Positions 34,086-42,408 of a stretch of 64,000 bases of DNA are shown piece by piece. Within the stretch, counting starts at the first letter, position 1, and each line of letters opens with the position of its first letter. The notes under the pieces were generated by a model. It was given only the letters and a program-made list of their open reading frames with translations. It had not been told where the DNA came from and did no database searches. Origin of the DNA: Mycobacteroides chelonae (GTDB lineage Bacteria > Actinomycetota > Actinomycetes > Mycobacteriales > Mycobacteriaceae); assembly GCA_014204435.1 (NCBI GenBank), contig JACHLF010000004.1, forward strand, positions 62,001 to 126,000, read 5' to 3'. The translations under genes and the position numbers were made by a program.

Positions 34086-35298
34086 CGGGTTCTCCGAGTT
34101 GTCCCGGGACCAGTTGGCGGTCTTGGTGCCGGAGCTGCTGTTGATCGGTCAGCTGATCGATCGCTCCGGGATGGCCTACTGCATACAGCATTTCGGACGC
34201 GAGGAGATGCTGCAGGTCGCCATCAAGGAGTGGGCGTCGTCCAGCCCGATCTACACCCGTCGCATGCAGAAGGCGCTGCGGTTCGAGGGCGACGACGTGA
34301 TCACCATCTTCAAGGGTATGCAGCTCGATATCGGAGCGCCGCCGCAGTTCATGGACTTCCGGTACACCGTGCATGACAAGTGGCATGGAGAGTTTCATCT
34401 TGATCACTGCGGTGCGTTGCTTGACGTCGAACCGCTCGGGCCCGACTACGTCACCGGCATGTGCCACGACATCGAGGACCCTACCTTCGATGCGACGGCG
34501 TTCGCCACCAATCCACACGCGCAGGTTCGGCCGATTCATCGGCCGCCGCGTACGCCCGCCGATCGGCATCCACACTGTGCGTGGACGGTGACCATCGACG
34601 AGTCGTATCCGGCGGTGTCCGCGATCCCCGCATTGGATGTCGTGGGTCGATCATTGGCCGCCGGTTGGGAATTGGGCGGCATCGACACCTCGGACGCGGG
34701 TGCCGCGGACTATTCGGGCCCGCTGCTGTCGGATCTGGACTTCGGCGCGTTCTCGCATTCGGCACTGGTGCGGATAGCCGACGAGATTTGTCTGCAGATG
34801 CACCTGCTGTTCCTCGGGTTCTCGATCGCCGTGCACACGCGGGCAGATTCGGAGCTGGCGCGCACCATCTGCACGCAGCAGCTCATCGGGCTGGCAGGCG
34901 TCGCGGGTGCGCGGATCAAGCAGGCGCTGCGATTGCCCGGTGGGATCGAGGGGGTGCTGCGGGTGCTCCAACTACATCCGCTACTGAGTCCTGTGGGATA
35001 TGTGAACGCCGAGATCGCCGGCGGCCAGCTGCATGTGTGGAGATCACCCGCGCACGAGGACCGGGCCTGGATATCGCTGTGCGGCCCGTCCGAAACGCGA
35101 CCGTTGCAGGCCATCGCCACGGCGGTCGACCCGCACATCGGCGTGGAGGTTTCCGGAGATGCGGCGGAGTGGACGGCCTCCTTCGTCGAACACGACGGTC
35201 AGGACAAGCTGCTACCCGAGGTGATGATCGCCAATGTCAGCGGGGGATCGCGGTTCGTTTTCGAGCCCCGCAGGTCGTTGCCGCTTATCGTGGTCTGA
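34078..35298 (+). CDS. unrecognised 406-aa protein of the TetR-flanked block
   Basis: From GTG 34078 (8-nt overlap with the CMD gene) a 406-aa soluble protein is encoded; I do not recognise a characterised family. Features: an N-terminal helical part (LVPELLLIGQLIDRSGMAYC), a His/Cys-rich centre (VHDKWHGEFHLDHCGALLD and VTGMCHDIEDPTFDATAF, which could bind metal), a helical region near LQMHLLFLGFSIAVHTRAD, and a hydrophobic C-terminus. No signal peptide. The overlap says it is translated with the redox genes, so it may act on the same substrate. Confidence 0.8.
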   Translation: MTSGFSELSRDQLAVLVPELLLIGQLIDRSGMAYCIQHFGREEMLQVAIKEWASSSPIYTRRMQKALRFEGDDVITIFKGMQLDIGAPPQFMDFRYTVHDKWHGEFHLDHCGALLDVEPLGPDYVTGMCHDIEDPTFDATAFATNPHAQVRPIHRPPRTPADRHPHCAWTVTIDESYPAVSAIPALDVVGRSLAAGWELGGIDTSDAGAADYSGPLLSDLDFGAFSHSALVRIADEICLQMHLLFLGFSIAVHTRADSELARTICTQQLIGLAGVAGARIKQALRLPGGIEGVLRVLQLHPLLSPVGYVNAEIAGGQLHVWRSPAHEDRAWISLCGPSETRPLQAIATAVDPHIGVEVSGDAAEWTASFVEHDGQDKLLPEVMIANVSGGSRFVFEPRRSLPLIVV

Positions 35299-35320
35299 GG
35301 GGACGCGTCGCCTGAGACGC

Positions 35321-35376
35321 CGAGATGACACACACGCGGGCGATTTCGCCCAATTCCCGGCATGAATGTCATCTCG
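35321..35376 (+). repeat. palindromic element, copy 1 (56 bp)
   Basis: Ends CGAGATGACA and TGTCATCTCG form a 10-bp inverted repeat. The left internal segment CACGCGGGCGATT and right CGGCATGAATG match the other two copies read on the opposite strand. It lies in the 115-nt gap before the DUF5701-like gene. Confidence 0.8.
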
Positions 35377-35413
35377 CGGGGAACTCGTTGAGGGGGCGTT
35401 GCGTTGACGGTCA

Positions 35414-35920
35414 ATGCTCGCTGCCCAGGATGAATTCGATCGCCAGCTCGCTCACCTGACCGAACTCGGCTACCCCCTTGCCGGGGACGCCACCCGGCTT
35501 CGCGCCCGTGTCGTAGACCTTCCCGCCTCACGCGTCGATCCCGATGTCGATGTGTACCAACCGATTGTGGATATCCCGCAACAGGCGTATCTGCTCACCA
35601 ATACCGATACCGGCAGCGAGTTCTGCAATGTCACACCAGAGTCCGCGGGGGCGGCGATCACCGCACGCGGACGCACCCCGCTTACCATCGAGGAGGGCAT
35701 CGCGTTGGTGACCTTGCACCCGGATATGTTGCGCAAGAACAAATGTTTCTCGCTGGCAGCTTCGCGTGGGAAAGGGCAGCGGGTACCGGCGATCTGGATA
35801 TCCGATCGGCGGCCGAAACTCGGGTGGTGCTGGGATCGCAATCCGCACACCTGGCTGGGCACCGCTTCATGCGGTGGCCGGGTGCCCTGTGAGGTCGCCG
35901 ACCTGGCACACTACGGGTAA
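35414..35920 (+). CDS. DUF5701-like protein
   Basis: A 168-aa protein. The opening AAQDEFDRQLAHLTELGYP and the closing segments VPAIWISDRRPKLGWCWDR and NPHTWLGTASCGGR match my memory of the actinobacterial DUF5701 family. No known activity and no membrane segment. It overlaps the following membrane-protein gene by one base (TAATG), so the two are likely co-translated. Confidence 0.65.
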   Translation: MLAAQDEFDRQLAHLTELGYPLAGDATRLRARVVDLPASRVDPDVDVYQPIVDIPQQAYLLTNTDTGSEFCNVTPESAGAAITARGRTPLTIEEGIALVTLHPDMLRKNKCFSLAASRGKGQRVPAIWISDRRPKLGWCWDRNPHTWLGTASCGGRVPCEVADLAHYG

Positions 35921-37284
35921 TGGTGGCGATGTCGGCACTGGTTTTCGGGCTCAGCTGGTGGCTGGGTCTGTACCTGCTCGCGCGTAACCCCCGCAAACCT
36001 GTCTTGGTTCTGGCGGCCATCGGGCTCATCGGCTACTCCGTTGTCGTCGCGCTGGACGCGATCCGGGTCATCCCGGGTTCCGATGCCGAACTTCTGGGCC
36101 GCATCGAGGTTTTCACCGCAATCATTCCCAGCGTCGCCTGGCTGATGGTGCTGCTGGAACTCACCAACACCGGCGAGCGATGGCGTGATCGCGCCACCAT
36201 GGCGCTACCCGGCGCCATCCTGGTGACGGTCCTGCTGGTGGGTGCATCGCTGGCCGGCACCATCGCCGGTCCTGCGCGGCTGGGGCATTGGATCATGTTC
36301 TGTGCCAATGGGACCGCCGCCATCGGGGCCGCCATCTTGCTGTTCCGTCGACGCGCCTCCATACCGGGCTCGGCGCGTGGTGTCGTGTTGGTGGCCACCA
36401 TGTTCTTCACCCTCGGCGATGCTCAGCTGATCATTCCGCTCGGCATCGTGCCGAGCTGGCTGGCATTGGCATCGACAGGCTTCGACCTGGCGCTCCTGGG
36501 TCTCGGCGTCGCACTCTGGGACGCCTTCGACGAAGGACAGGCGCTGCGCGGTGACATGTTGCGCTCATGTGTGGCCTCGTCCCTCGTCGGTGCGCTGTTC
36601 GGCGCGCAGGCCATGGTCGGTATCGCGGTGGTCGGCCAGTCGGTCGCGCTGGTGGTGCTGCTGTTCACCAGCGTCGGCTTGGCCGTCTGTATCCAGGTGC
36701 AAGCGGGTCCATTCGCCGACGTCCTTGACCGCTTGGCTTTCTCACGTTCTCCGCAGCTGCGCCAGGAACGCTCGGAGCTGCGCAGCACCGAGGCGGCGCT
36801 GCCGCTGAAATCGGCGTCGCCGATCGACGGTGTCGATGACGAGACGTTCACCCGGCTCACCCGCCGCGCTCTCAGCCACTACGGCGATCTGGCCAAACTC
36901 GTCGCCAGCCCGCTGACCTCGCTGCCCACTATCGAGGAACGACTCACTGGTCGCGGCGCCTCGGATCAGCCCGTCGAACGTGCCAACGAACTCAGGGCGG
37001 TGCTCGCCGAATCCATCGCACGGCTCAAGCCCCGGGACGGCGGCGACTTCGGCACCACGGACCAGTGGCGCTACTACAACGCTCTGTATTTCCCGTATGT
37101 GATGGGTGTGCGGGCATACGCGCAAGGTGCGACGGCTGCCGGGCTGGACCCGATATCGCGTCAAGCGTGGCAGTGGTTGGTCACCGAGGTGCCGCAGCGT
37201 TCCTTGCACAACTGGCAGAACGCCGCCGCCAAGCTTATCGCGGCGGATCTACGTGCGCAGACCTTCTCACAGGGGGTTCGGTAG
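35920..37284 (+). CDS. multi-pass membrane protein with conserved cytoplasmic C-terminal domain
   Basis: A 454-aa protein. About seven to eight hydrophobic segments occupy residues 1-265 (for example ALVFGLSWWLGLYLL, IIPSVAWLMVLLEL, AAIGAAILLF). They resemble the 7TM sensor region found in front of some histidine kinases. The last 170 residues are soluble: RRALSHYGDLAKLVASPLTS, then WRYYNALYFPYVMGVRAYAQ, and finally SLHNWQNAAAKLIAADLR. I recall similar tails in other bacterial proteins but no function. No kinase or HTH motif is evident. Confidence 0.75.
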   Translation: MVAMSALVFGLSWWLGLYLLARNPRKPVLVLAAIGLIGYSVVVALDAIRVIPGSDAELLGRIEVFTAIIPSVAWLMVLLELTNTGERWRDRATMALPGAILVTVLLVGASLAGTIAGPARLGHWIMFCANGTAAIGAAILLFRRRASIPGSARGVVLVATMFFTLGDAQLIIPLGIVPSWLALASTGFDLALLGLGVALWDAFDEGQALRGDMLRSCVASSLVGALFGAQAMVGIAVVGQSVALVVLLFTSVGLAVCIQVQAGPFADVLDRLAFSRSPQLRQERSELRSTEAALPLKSASPIDGVDDETFTRLTRRALSHYGDLAKLVASPLTSLPTIEERLTGRGASDQPVERANELRAVLAESIARLKPRDGGDFGTTDQWRYYNALYFPYVMGVRAYAQGATAAGLDPISRQAWQWLVTEVPQRSLHNWQNAAAKLIAADLRAQTFSQGVR

Positions 37285-37522
37285 CTGCCCAGGCGGTGGT
37301 TGTCACACGGTGAAGCCGACGGCAGGTAGGTGACTCGCCCATGTCTGGCCGCAGCCGGGTCGGGTATCGGCATGCGACGACATCTGCTGTCACCGTCCGG
37401 TGATGGCACGTCGCGTCGTGTATCGGCAGGAAGTGGCAGTGTTCAATGTCGAGATGGCAGCGCGGTCGGGGGAGTGTCGGGGGTGTCAGCTGTCCACGGA
37501 GCTTTCCCAGAAGGAGTCCGCA

Positions 37523-37957
37523 ATGTCCCTGTCCTCAGAGAACGCATCAGTACTGCGTACACGGTTTGTTCAGCCAGACTCACTGCTGCGATTCGGGATC
37601 AGCCTCGACGGCGTCGCCAGCGGGACGGTGGCCATCGGCCTCCTGATGGGGGCGCAGTGGCTCGTAAAACCCCTTGGCCCGTCACTGGAGTTTCACGTGG
37701 CACATGCGGCAGCCCTCCTCGGGTACAGCGTGCTGGCCTTAGTGTTGAGCCGGGCCGACAGGTCCAAGCTCGGTGTTATCGGCATCGGCTACATCGCCTG
37801 CAACCTGCTGGCTACCGCGCTTTACGTGGCCGCAGGCGTCATGAAGTGGGTACCGCTGACCACCGCAGGGACGACGCTGTGCATCGCCTTCGGGATCTAC
37901 ACCGCGGTTATGGCGGATATTCAGTTCATGGGACTACGGCGTCTGCGCTCCGCGTAG
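37523..37957 (+). CDS. small four-helix membrane protein
   Basis: A 144-aa protein from ATG 37523, chosen because AAGGAG lies 7 nt upstream. There are four predicted membrane helices (LDGVASGTVAIGLLMGAQWL, AAALLGYSVLALVLS, IGYIACNLLATALYVAAGVM and TTLCIAFGIYTAVMADI). No family is recognised. The 238-nt gap upstream contains nothing convincing. Confidence 0.75.
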   Translation: MSLSSENASVLRTRFVQPDSLLRFGISLDGVASGTVAIGLLMGAQWLVKPLGPSLEFHVAHAAALLGYSVLALVLSRADRSKLGVIGIGYIACNLLATALYVAAGVMKWVPLTTAGTTLCIAFGIYTAVMADIQFMGLRRLRSA

Positions 37958-37991
37958 CCGCCCACATGCTCACCTGATTCTGTGGTGAGTC

Positions 37992-38024
37992 GGTGCCGGG
38001 CCACCAGCCGGATGGCCCGGCACC
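37992..38024. terminator. terminator between the membrane-protein gene and choD
   Basis: A perfect 12-bp stem (37992-38003 and 38013-38024) has a 9-nt loop and is followed by TTTCTGTCT. It lies in the convergent gap and could serve both strands, better on the plus strand. Confidence 0.7.
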
Positions 38025-38031
38025 TTTCTGT

Positions 38032-39714
38032 CTACACCGGGGTCAGCGGCAACCGCAGCGCACCGGGCGCGGACTCAGGAACGGTCGGACGGTTGGGCTG
38101 CACCGGCGCAATACGCTGGTATGCCGAGCCCAATGCCGGACGAGGATCGGTCTCACCCTTGTTGGGCCAGAACGCCATTGCGCGTTCGGCCTGGGCGGTG
38201 ATGGTGAACGACGGGTTCACTCCCAGGTTCGCCGAGATCGCGGAACCGTCGGAGACGTAGAGCCCGGGATAGCCGTAGACCCGCTGGTACGGGTCGATCA
38301 CGCCGGTCTCGGGGGAATCGCCGATGGGGCATCCGCCGATGAAATGGGCCGTCAGCGGGATGTTCATCGAATCCAGATGAGTACTGCCCGCGTATCCGTC
38401 AACCTTGTCGGCCATCCGCCGTGCAACATCATGGGCCACTGGGATCCAGTCCGGATTCGGTTCTCCCGAGCCCTGTTTGGCGGTCATCTTCTTGCCGAAC
38501 ATCCCGCGCTTGAGATAGGTGGTCAGCGAGTTGTCGAGAGACTGCATCACCAGCACGATGATGGAGTGCTGCGCCGCGCGGTACGGGAACATCGATCGGA
38601 ACATCATCGCGGGGTGCCGCAGGTTGGCCAGCCACGTTCGTGCGAAACGCCACGGGCCGCCGTCGACCATGTTGGTGCCCAACATGCTCAGGAAGGTCGA
38701 GCCCTCCCCATATCGAACCACCTCGACATGGGTGTTGGGTTCGGGGTGGATGGATGACGTGATGGCGACCCCCTGCGAGAAGTCATCACGCGTGGGGGAG
38801 TAGACGATGGGCACTGATTCGGAGTTGGTGCGCGTCTGTTCGCCCAGGCGATCCGACAGGTTGGGCAGCGACCCCGAATCCTTGAATTTGTGCAGCAGCC
38901 GCTGGGTGCCCAGCGATGCCGCCGAGAACACCACATGCTGTGCGGTGAACGTGCGCCTCTTCTTGCGCACCAGCCGCCCGGTCTGTTTGGTGCTGACGGC
39001 GTAGCCTTCCCGGTCCTCCAAGGGCCGCACGTCCAGCACCTCGGTGAGCGGATGTATCTCGGCGCCCGCATGTTCCGCGAGATACAGGTAGTTGGTCTCG
39101 GTGGTGTTCTTGGCGTTGTGCTTGCAACCGGTCATGCAGGCCGCACACCCGATGCAGCCGGAGCGTTCGGGGCCGGCGCCGCCGAAGAACGGGTCGGGCA
39201 CCGTCTTGCCGGGCTCGTCGCCGAAGAAGACACCGACATTGGTGGGATGGTAGGTGTCCTCGACGCCGAGGTCCTTGGCGACGGCGAGCAGCACCTCGTC
39301 GGGTGGGGTGGTGTGCGGAGTCTGCGTGACCCCGAGCATCCGGCTGGCCTGGTCGTAGTACGGCGCCAGCTCGGATTTCCAGTCGGTGATATGCGCCCAC
39401 TGCGTATCGGTGTAGAACTGCTCCAGCGGCTCGTACAGGGTGTTGCCGTAGATCAGCGATCCGCCGCCGACGCCCACCGCGCTGGCGATGAAGGTCTTGC
39501 CCAGCACGGTGAGTCGTTGGGGGCCGAAGCACCCCAGCGCAGGCGCCCACATCGCCTTGCGTACGTGCCAGTTGTTCGGGGGAAAATCCTCGCGTTTCCA
39601 GCGTTTTCCCATATCTAGTAAGCCGACTCGGTAGCCCTTTTCGGTGAGGCGGAGGGCCGCAACGCTCCCACCGAAACCGGACCCGATGACGACTACGTCG
39701 TAGTCATAGTCCAT
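38032..39714 (-). CDS. choD: GMC oxidoreductase, ChoD-type putative cholesterol oxidase
   Basis: A 560-aa flavoprotein. The FAD-binding loop VVVIGSGFGGSVAALRL is at the N-terminus, VGVGGGSLIYGNTLYEP follows, and a cysteine cluster CIGCAACMTGCKHNAKN lies near residue 195. The C-terminal GMC block has HFIGGCPIG and GVNPSFTITAQAERA. Length and motifs match mycobacterial ChoD (Rv3409c), which is required for virulence but does not clearly oxidise cholesterol. I chose the ATG at 39714; a TTG at 39723 is possible. Confidence 0.88.
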   Translation of the reverse strand: MDYDYDVVVIGSGFGGSVAALRLTEKGYRVGLLDMGKRWKREDFPPNNWHVRKAMWAPALGCFGPQRLTVLGKTFIASAVGVGGGSLIYGNTLYEPLEQFYTDTQWAHITDWKSELAPYYDQASRMLGVTQTPHTTPPDEVLLAVAKDLGVEDTYHPTNVGVFFGDEPGKTVPDPFFGGAGPERSGCIGCAACMTGCKHNAKNTTETNYLYLAEHAGAEIHPLTEVLDVRPLEDREGYAVSTKQTGRLVRKKRRTFTAQHVVFSAASLGTQRLLHKFKDSGSLPNLSDRLGEQTRTNSESVPIVYSPTRDDFSQGVAITSSIHPEPNTHVEVVRYGEGSTFLSMLGTNMVDGGPWRFARTWLANLRHPAMMFRSMFPYRAAQHSIIVLVMQSLDNSLTTYLKRGMFGKKMTAKQGSGEPNPDWIPVAHDVARRMADKVDGYAGSTHLDSMNIPLTAHFIGGCPIGDSPETGVIDPYQRVYGYPGLYVSDGSAISANLGVNPSFTITAQAERAMAFWPNKGETDPRPALGSAYQRIAPVQPNRPTVPESAPGALRLPLTPV

Positions 39715-39755
39715 GGCGGTCAACCTACTGGTTGGTCGTGCGCTGTGGGGTGAAA

Positions 39756-40154
39756 TCAGCCTTGCGCTTGGGCTAACGCGGCGCGCATCTTCTCGTGCAG
39801 CAGGTTGATGGCCTGCAACGGACGGATCATGACCTTGAACTCCACGATCTTTCCGGCATCGTCGCAGGTGATGATGTCGACTCCGTTCATGTAGGTGCCG
39901 TCGACGGTCGACTCGAACTCGAGTGCCGCGGTGTTCCCGTCCAGGACTTCCTTGACGTAATGGAAGTCGTTATCGGATCCGGCGAGCGTGGCGAACGCGG
40001 CCAGCAGATACATGGCAGTGACCTGCTTGCCCTGCTGCGGAGTGAACACCACCGGGGAGTAGAAGACGGCATCCTCGGCCAGCAGATCGGTGAGTGCTTC
40101 CGGGTTCGCGCCGGAAATGATGCCGTGCCAGGTTTCAACCACGTCGTTGATCAT
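39756..40154 (-). CDS. NTF2/SnoaL-like protein behind a palindromic operator
   Basis: A 132-aa small alpha+beta barrel protein: VVETWHGIISGANPEALTDL, LAEDAVFYSPVVFTPQQG, VDGTYMNGVDIITCDDAGKI and VMIRPLQAINLLHEKM. The family includes isomerases and ligand-binding proteins; the ligand is unknown. It follows coaA but has its own -10 (TATACT) 6 nt before the ATG inside a 28-bp palindrome, so it is probably induced separately on a leaderless transcript. Confidence 0.85.
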   Translation of the reverse strand: MINDVVETWHGIISGANPEALTDLLAEDAVFYSPVVFTPQQGKQVTAMYLLAAFATLAGSDNDFHYVKEVLDGNTAALEFESTVDGTYMNGVDIITCDDAGKIVEFKVMIRPLQAINLLHEKMRAALAQAQG

Positions 40155-40156
40155 GA

Positions 40157-40184
40157 GCGGAGTATACCATTCGGTATACTCCGC
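40157..40184. promoter_or_regulatory. 28-bp palindromic operator overlapping the NTF2-gene promoter
   Basis: A perfect 12-bp inverted repeat, GCGGAGTATACC-ATTC-GGTATACTCCGC. The minus-strand -10 TATACT (complement of 40161-40166) lies inside it and ends 6 nt before the ATG. The core TATACC-N4-GGTATA is like sites bound by TetR-type repressors; no regulator gene is adjacent. Confidence 0.65.
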
Positions 40185-40192
40185 TTAAGGGG

Positions 40193-41125
40193 TTACAGCT
40201 TGCGCAATCGCAGCCGGTTGATCGAGTGGTCGGCGTCTTTGCGTAGCACCAGCGTCGCGCGCGGCCGGGTCGGCAGGATGTTCTCCAGCAGGTTCGGCAG
40301 GTTGATCGAATGCCAAATCTCCTGTGCGGCAAGGGTTGCCTGCTTGTCAGACAGCTTGGCGTAGTGGTGAAAATGCGAGGAAGGATTCGCAAAGGATGTG
40401 GAGCGCATCGCCAGGAACCGCGAGATGTACCACTGCTCGATGTCCTCGATCCGGGCATCCACGTAGATCGAGAAATCGAACAGGTCCGAGACCATCAGCG
40501 TGGAGCCGGTTTGCAGTACGTTCAAGCCCTCGAGAATCAGGATATCGGGTTGCTGCACAACGTGTTTTTCGTTCTTGATGATGTCGTACAGCAAGTGTGA
40601 GTACACCGGAGCGGAGACCTCGTGGGCCCCCGATTTGACCTCGGTGACGAATCGCAACAGTCCGCGCCTGTTGTAGCTCTCGGGAAAACCCTTGCGGTGC
40701 ATGATGTTCCGCCGGGAAAGTTCGGCGTTGGGGTAGAGAAATCCGTCAGTGGTCACCAGGTCTACGCGGGGATGGTGTTCCCATCGCGCCAGCAATGCCT
40801 GCAGCACGCGGGCCGTCGTCGACTTGCCGACCGCGACGCTGCCCGCGACGCCGATGACGAAGGGGACCAGACGGTCCGGGTGTTGGTCCCCGAGGAAGGT
40901 GGCGGTGGCGGCGAAGAGCCGTTGGCGGGCTGCCACCTGAAGGTGGATGAGACGAGCCAGTGGCAGGTAGACCTCGGCGACCTCGGTCAGATCGATCTGC
41001 TCGCCCAGGCCGCGCAGGCCGAAGAGCTCTTCCTCGGTGAGGACCAGCGGCGTGGACTTGCGCAGCGCGCGCCACTGTTTCCGGTCGAACTCCACATAGG
41101 GGCTCGGCTCGCTCAGTCGCGGCAT
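40193..41125 (-). CDS. coaA: pantothenate kinase, type I
   Basis: A 310-aa P-loop kinase from ATG 41125 ([20 protein letters not shown]). It has the Walker [48 protein letters not shown], and [13 protein letters not shown]-like Walker B ([13 protein letters not shown]). The tail [20 protein letters not shown] is characteristic. It commits pantothenate to CoA synthesis and is feedback inhibited by CoA in this family. It matches Rv1092c. Confidence 0.95.
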   Translation of the reverse strand: MPRLSEPSPYVEFDRKQWRALRKSTPLVLTEEELFGLRGLGEQIDLTEVAEVYLPLARLIHLQVAARQRLFAATATFLGDQHPDRLVPFVIGVAGSVAVGKSTTARVLQALLARWEHHPRVDLVTTDGFLYPNAELSRRNIMHRKGFPESYNRRGLLRFVTEVKSGAHEVSAPVYSHLLYDIIKNEKHVVQQPDILILEGLNVLQTGSTLMVSDLFDFSIYVDARIEDIEQWYISRFLAMRSTSFANPSSHFHHYAKLSDKQATLAAQEIWHSINLPNLLENILPTRPRATLVLRKDADHSINRLRLRKL

Positions 41126-41164
41126 GTGCGCAAGTCTTGCAGTAACCCTCCGCAAACGCGGCAC

Positions 41165-41170
41165 TAGGGT
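41165..41170 (+). promoter_or_regulatory. -10 hexamer TAGGGT of the DUF885 gene
   Basis: TAGGGT ends 8 nt before the ATG at 41179 in the short divergent gap with coaA; there is no ribosome site. Confidence 0.35.
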
Positions 41171-41178
41171 TGTGTGAC

Positions 41179-42387
41179 ATGGGCGATAACGGCGGGTCGA
41201 AGAGCGGTGTCGTTACCGAATATCTGCTGCTCGGGCTGCGATTTGACCGGATTGAAAGCGGCTACGTCGACTCGTTCACCGGTGATCCCGCGCTGCGCCA
41301 GCGTGTCGAGAACGAGCCCACTCCCCATCCGGCGGACCTGGCCCGCCAGGCCGAGGCGCTGCGGTCCGAGCTGGCTGCCAGCGACTTGGACGGTGCGCGC
41401 AAAACCTTCATCGACACGCATCTGAAGGCGCTGGCCTGCGCCGGACGTAAGTTCGCCGGCGAAGATATCGGGTTTGTCGACGAGGTGCACGCCTACTTCG
41501 ACGTGCGCATCGCCAAGGGCGATGAGGGGCGCTACCAAGAAGCGCACCTGGCGCTCGATTCCGTTCTGCCCGAGGGTGGTTCGCTGCTGGAACGCAAGAC
41601 CGCCTACGACCGGTCCCAGGAGATCGATCCCAATCGCCTACAGGAATGCGTGGACGCCTTTTCCAGCGCGCTGCGCGACCGGGTGCGTGGCGATTTTCCG
41701 CTGCCCGACACTGAGACGGTGACCTACGAGATCGTCAGCGACAAACCCTGGTCCGGGTTCAACTACTACGAGGGCAACTATCGCTCGACGGTCGCTGTCA
41801 ATTCCGATCTCAAGCAGTACCTGAACAACGTGCCCGCCCTGATCGCCCACGAGTCCTACCCGGGACACCACACCGAGCACTGCCGCAAGGAGGCCGGCCT
41901 GGTGCACCTGGGAGGCCAGCAGGAACAGACCATCTTCCTGGTCAACACGCCGCAGTGCCTGATGGCCGAGGGGCTCGCCGATCTCGCCCTCTACGCGGCC
42001 GTCGGCGAGGACTGGGGGCTGTGGGCGCAGGAGATATACACCGACCTCGGGCTGCGCTTCGACGGTGAGCAGGCCCAGACCATCGGTCGGGCGCGGGCCG
42101 GACTGATCAACGTGCGCCAGGACGCCGCGCTCATGCTTCACGATGAGCATCGCGACGTCGAGGACGTGATCGCCTTCCTGAAACGGTGGCTGCTGGTGCC
42201 CGACGAACGGGCCCGACACATGATCACATTCCTGTCCTCACCGTTGTGGCGGGCATATGTCTGCACCTATGTCGAGGGCTATCAATTGCTGAAGGGATGG
42301 CTGGATCGTCGGCCGCCGGAACAGTCACTCACAACCCGCTTCGGACGGCTGCTCGATGAGCCCCTGGTGGCGTCCACCCTGGTGTAG
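41179..42387 (+). CDS. DUF885 family protein (metallopeptidase-like)
   Basis: A 402-aa protein. The motif [15 protein letters not shown] is the HExxxH-like zinc site of the DUF885 family, and [15 protein letters not shown] probably provides the third ligand. It is helical, without signal peptide, and shorter than the 550-600 aa forms. Some relatives are carboxypeptidase-like, but the substrate here is unknown. I chose the ATG at 41179; a TTG three codons upstream is less likely. Confidence 0.8.
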   Translation: MGDNGGSKSGVVTEYLLLGLRFDRIESGYVDSFTGDPALRQRVENEPTPHPADLARQAEALRSELAASDLDGARKTFIDTHLKALACAGRKFAGEDIGFVDEVHAYFDVRIAKGDEGRYQEAHLALDSVLPEGGSLLERKTAYDRSQEIDPNRLQECVDAFSSALRDRVRGDFPLPDTETVTYEIVSDKPWSGFNYYEGNYRSTVAVNSDLKQYLNNVPALIAHESYPGHHTEHCRKEAGLVHLGGQQEQTIFLVNTPQCLMAEGLADLALYAAVGEDWGLWAQEIYTDLGLRFDGEQAQTIGRARAGLINVRQDAALMLHDEHRDVEDVIAFLKRWLLVPDERARHMITFLSSPLWRAYVCTYVEGYQLLKGWLDRRPPEQSLTTRFGRLLDEPLVASTLV

Positions 42388-42395
42388 CCGCCGAC

Positions 42396-42401
42396 TAGGC
42401 T
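42396..42401 (+). promoter_or_regulatory. -10 hexamer TAGGCT of glyA
   Basis: TAGGCT ends 7 nt before the second in-frame ATG (42409) and one base before the first (42403). This favours 42409 as the leaderless start. Confidence 0.45.
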
Positions 42402-42408
42402 GATGGCC

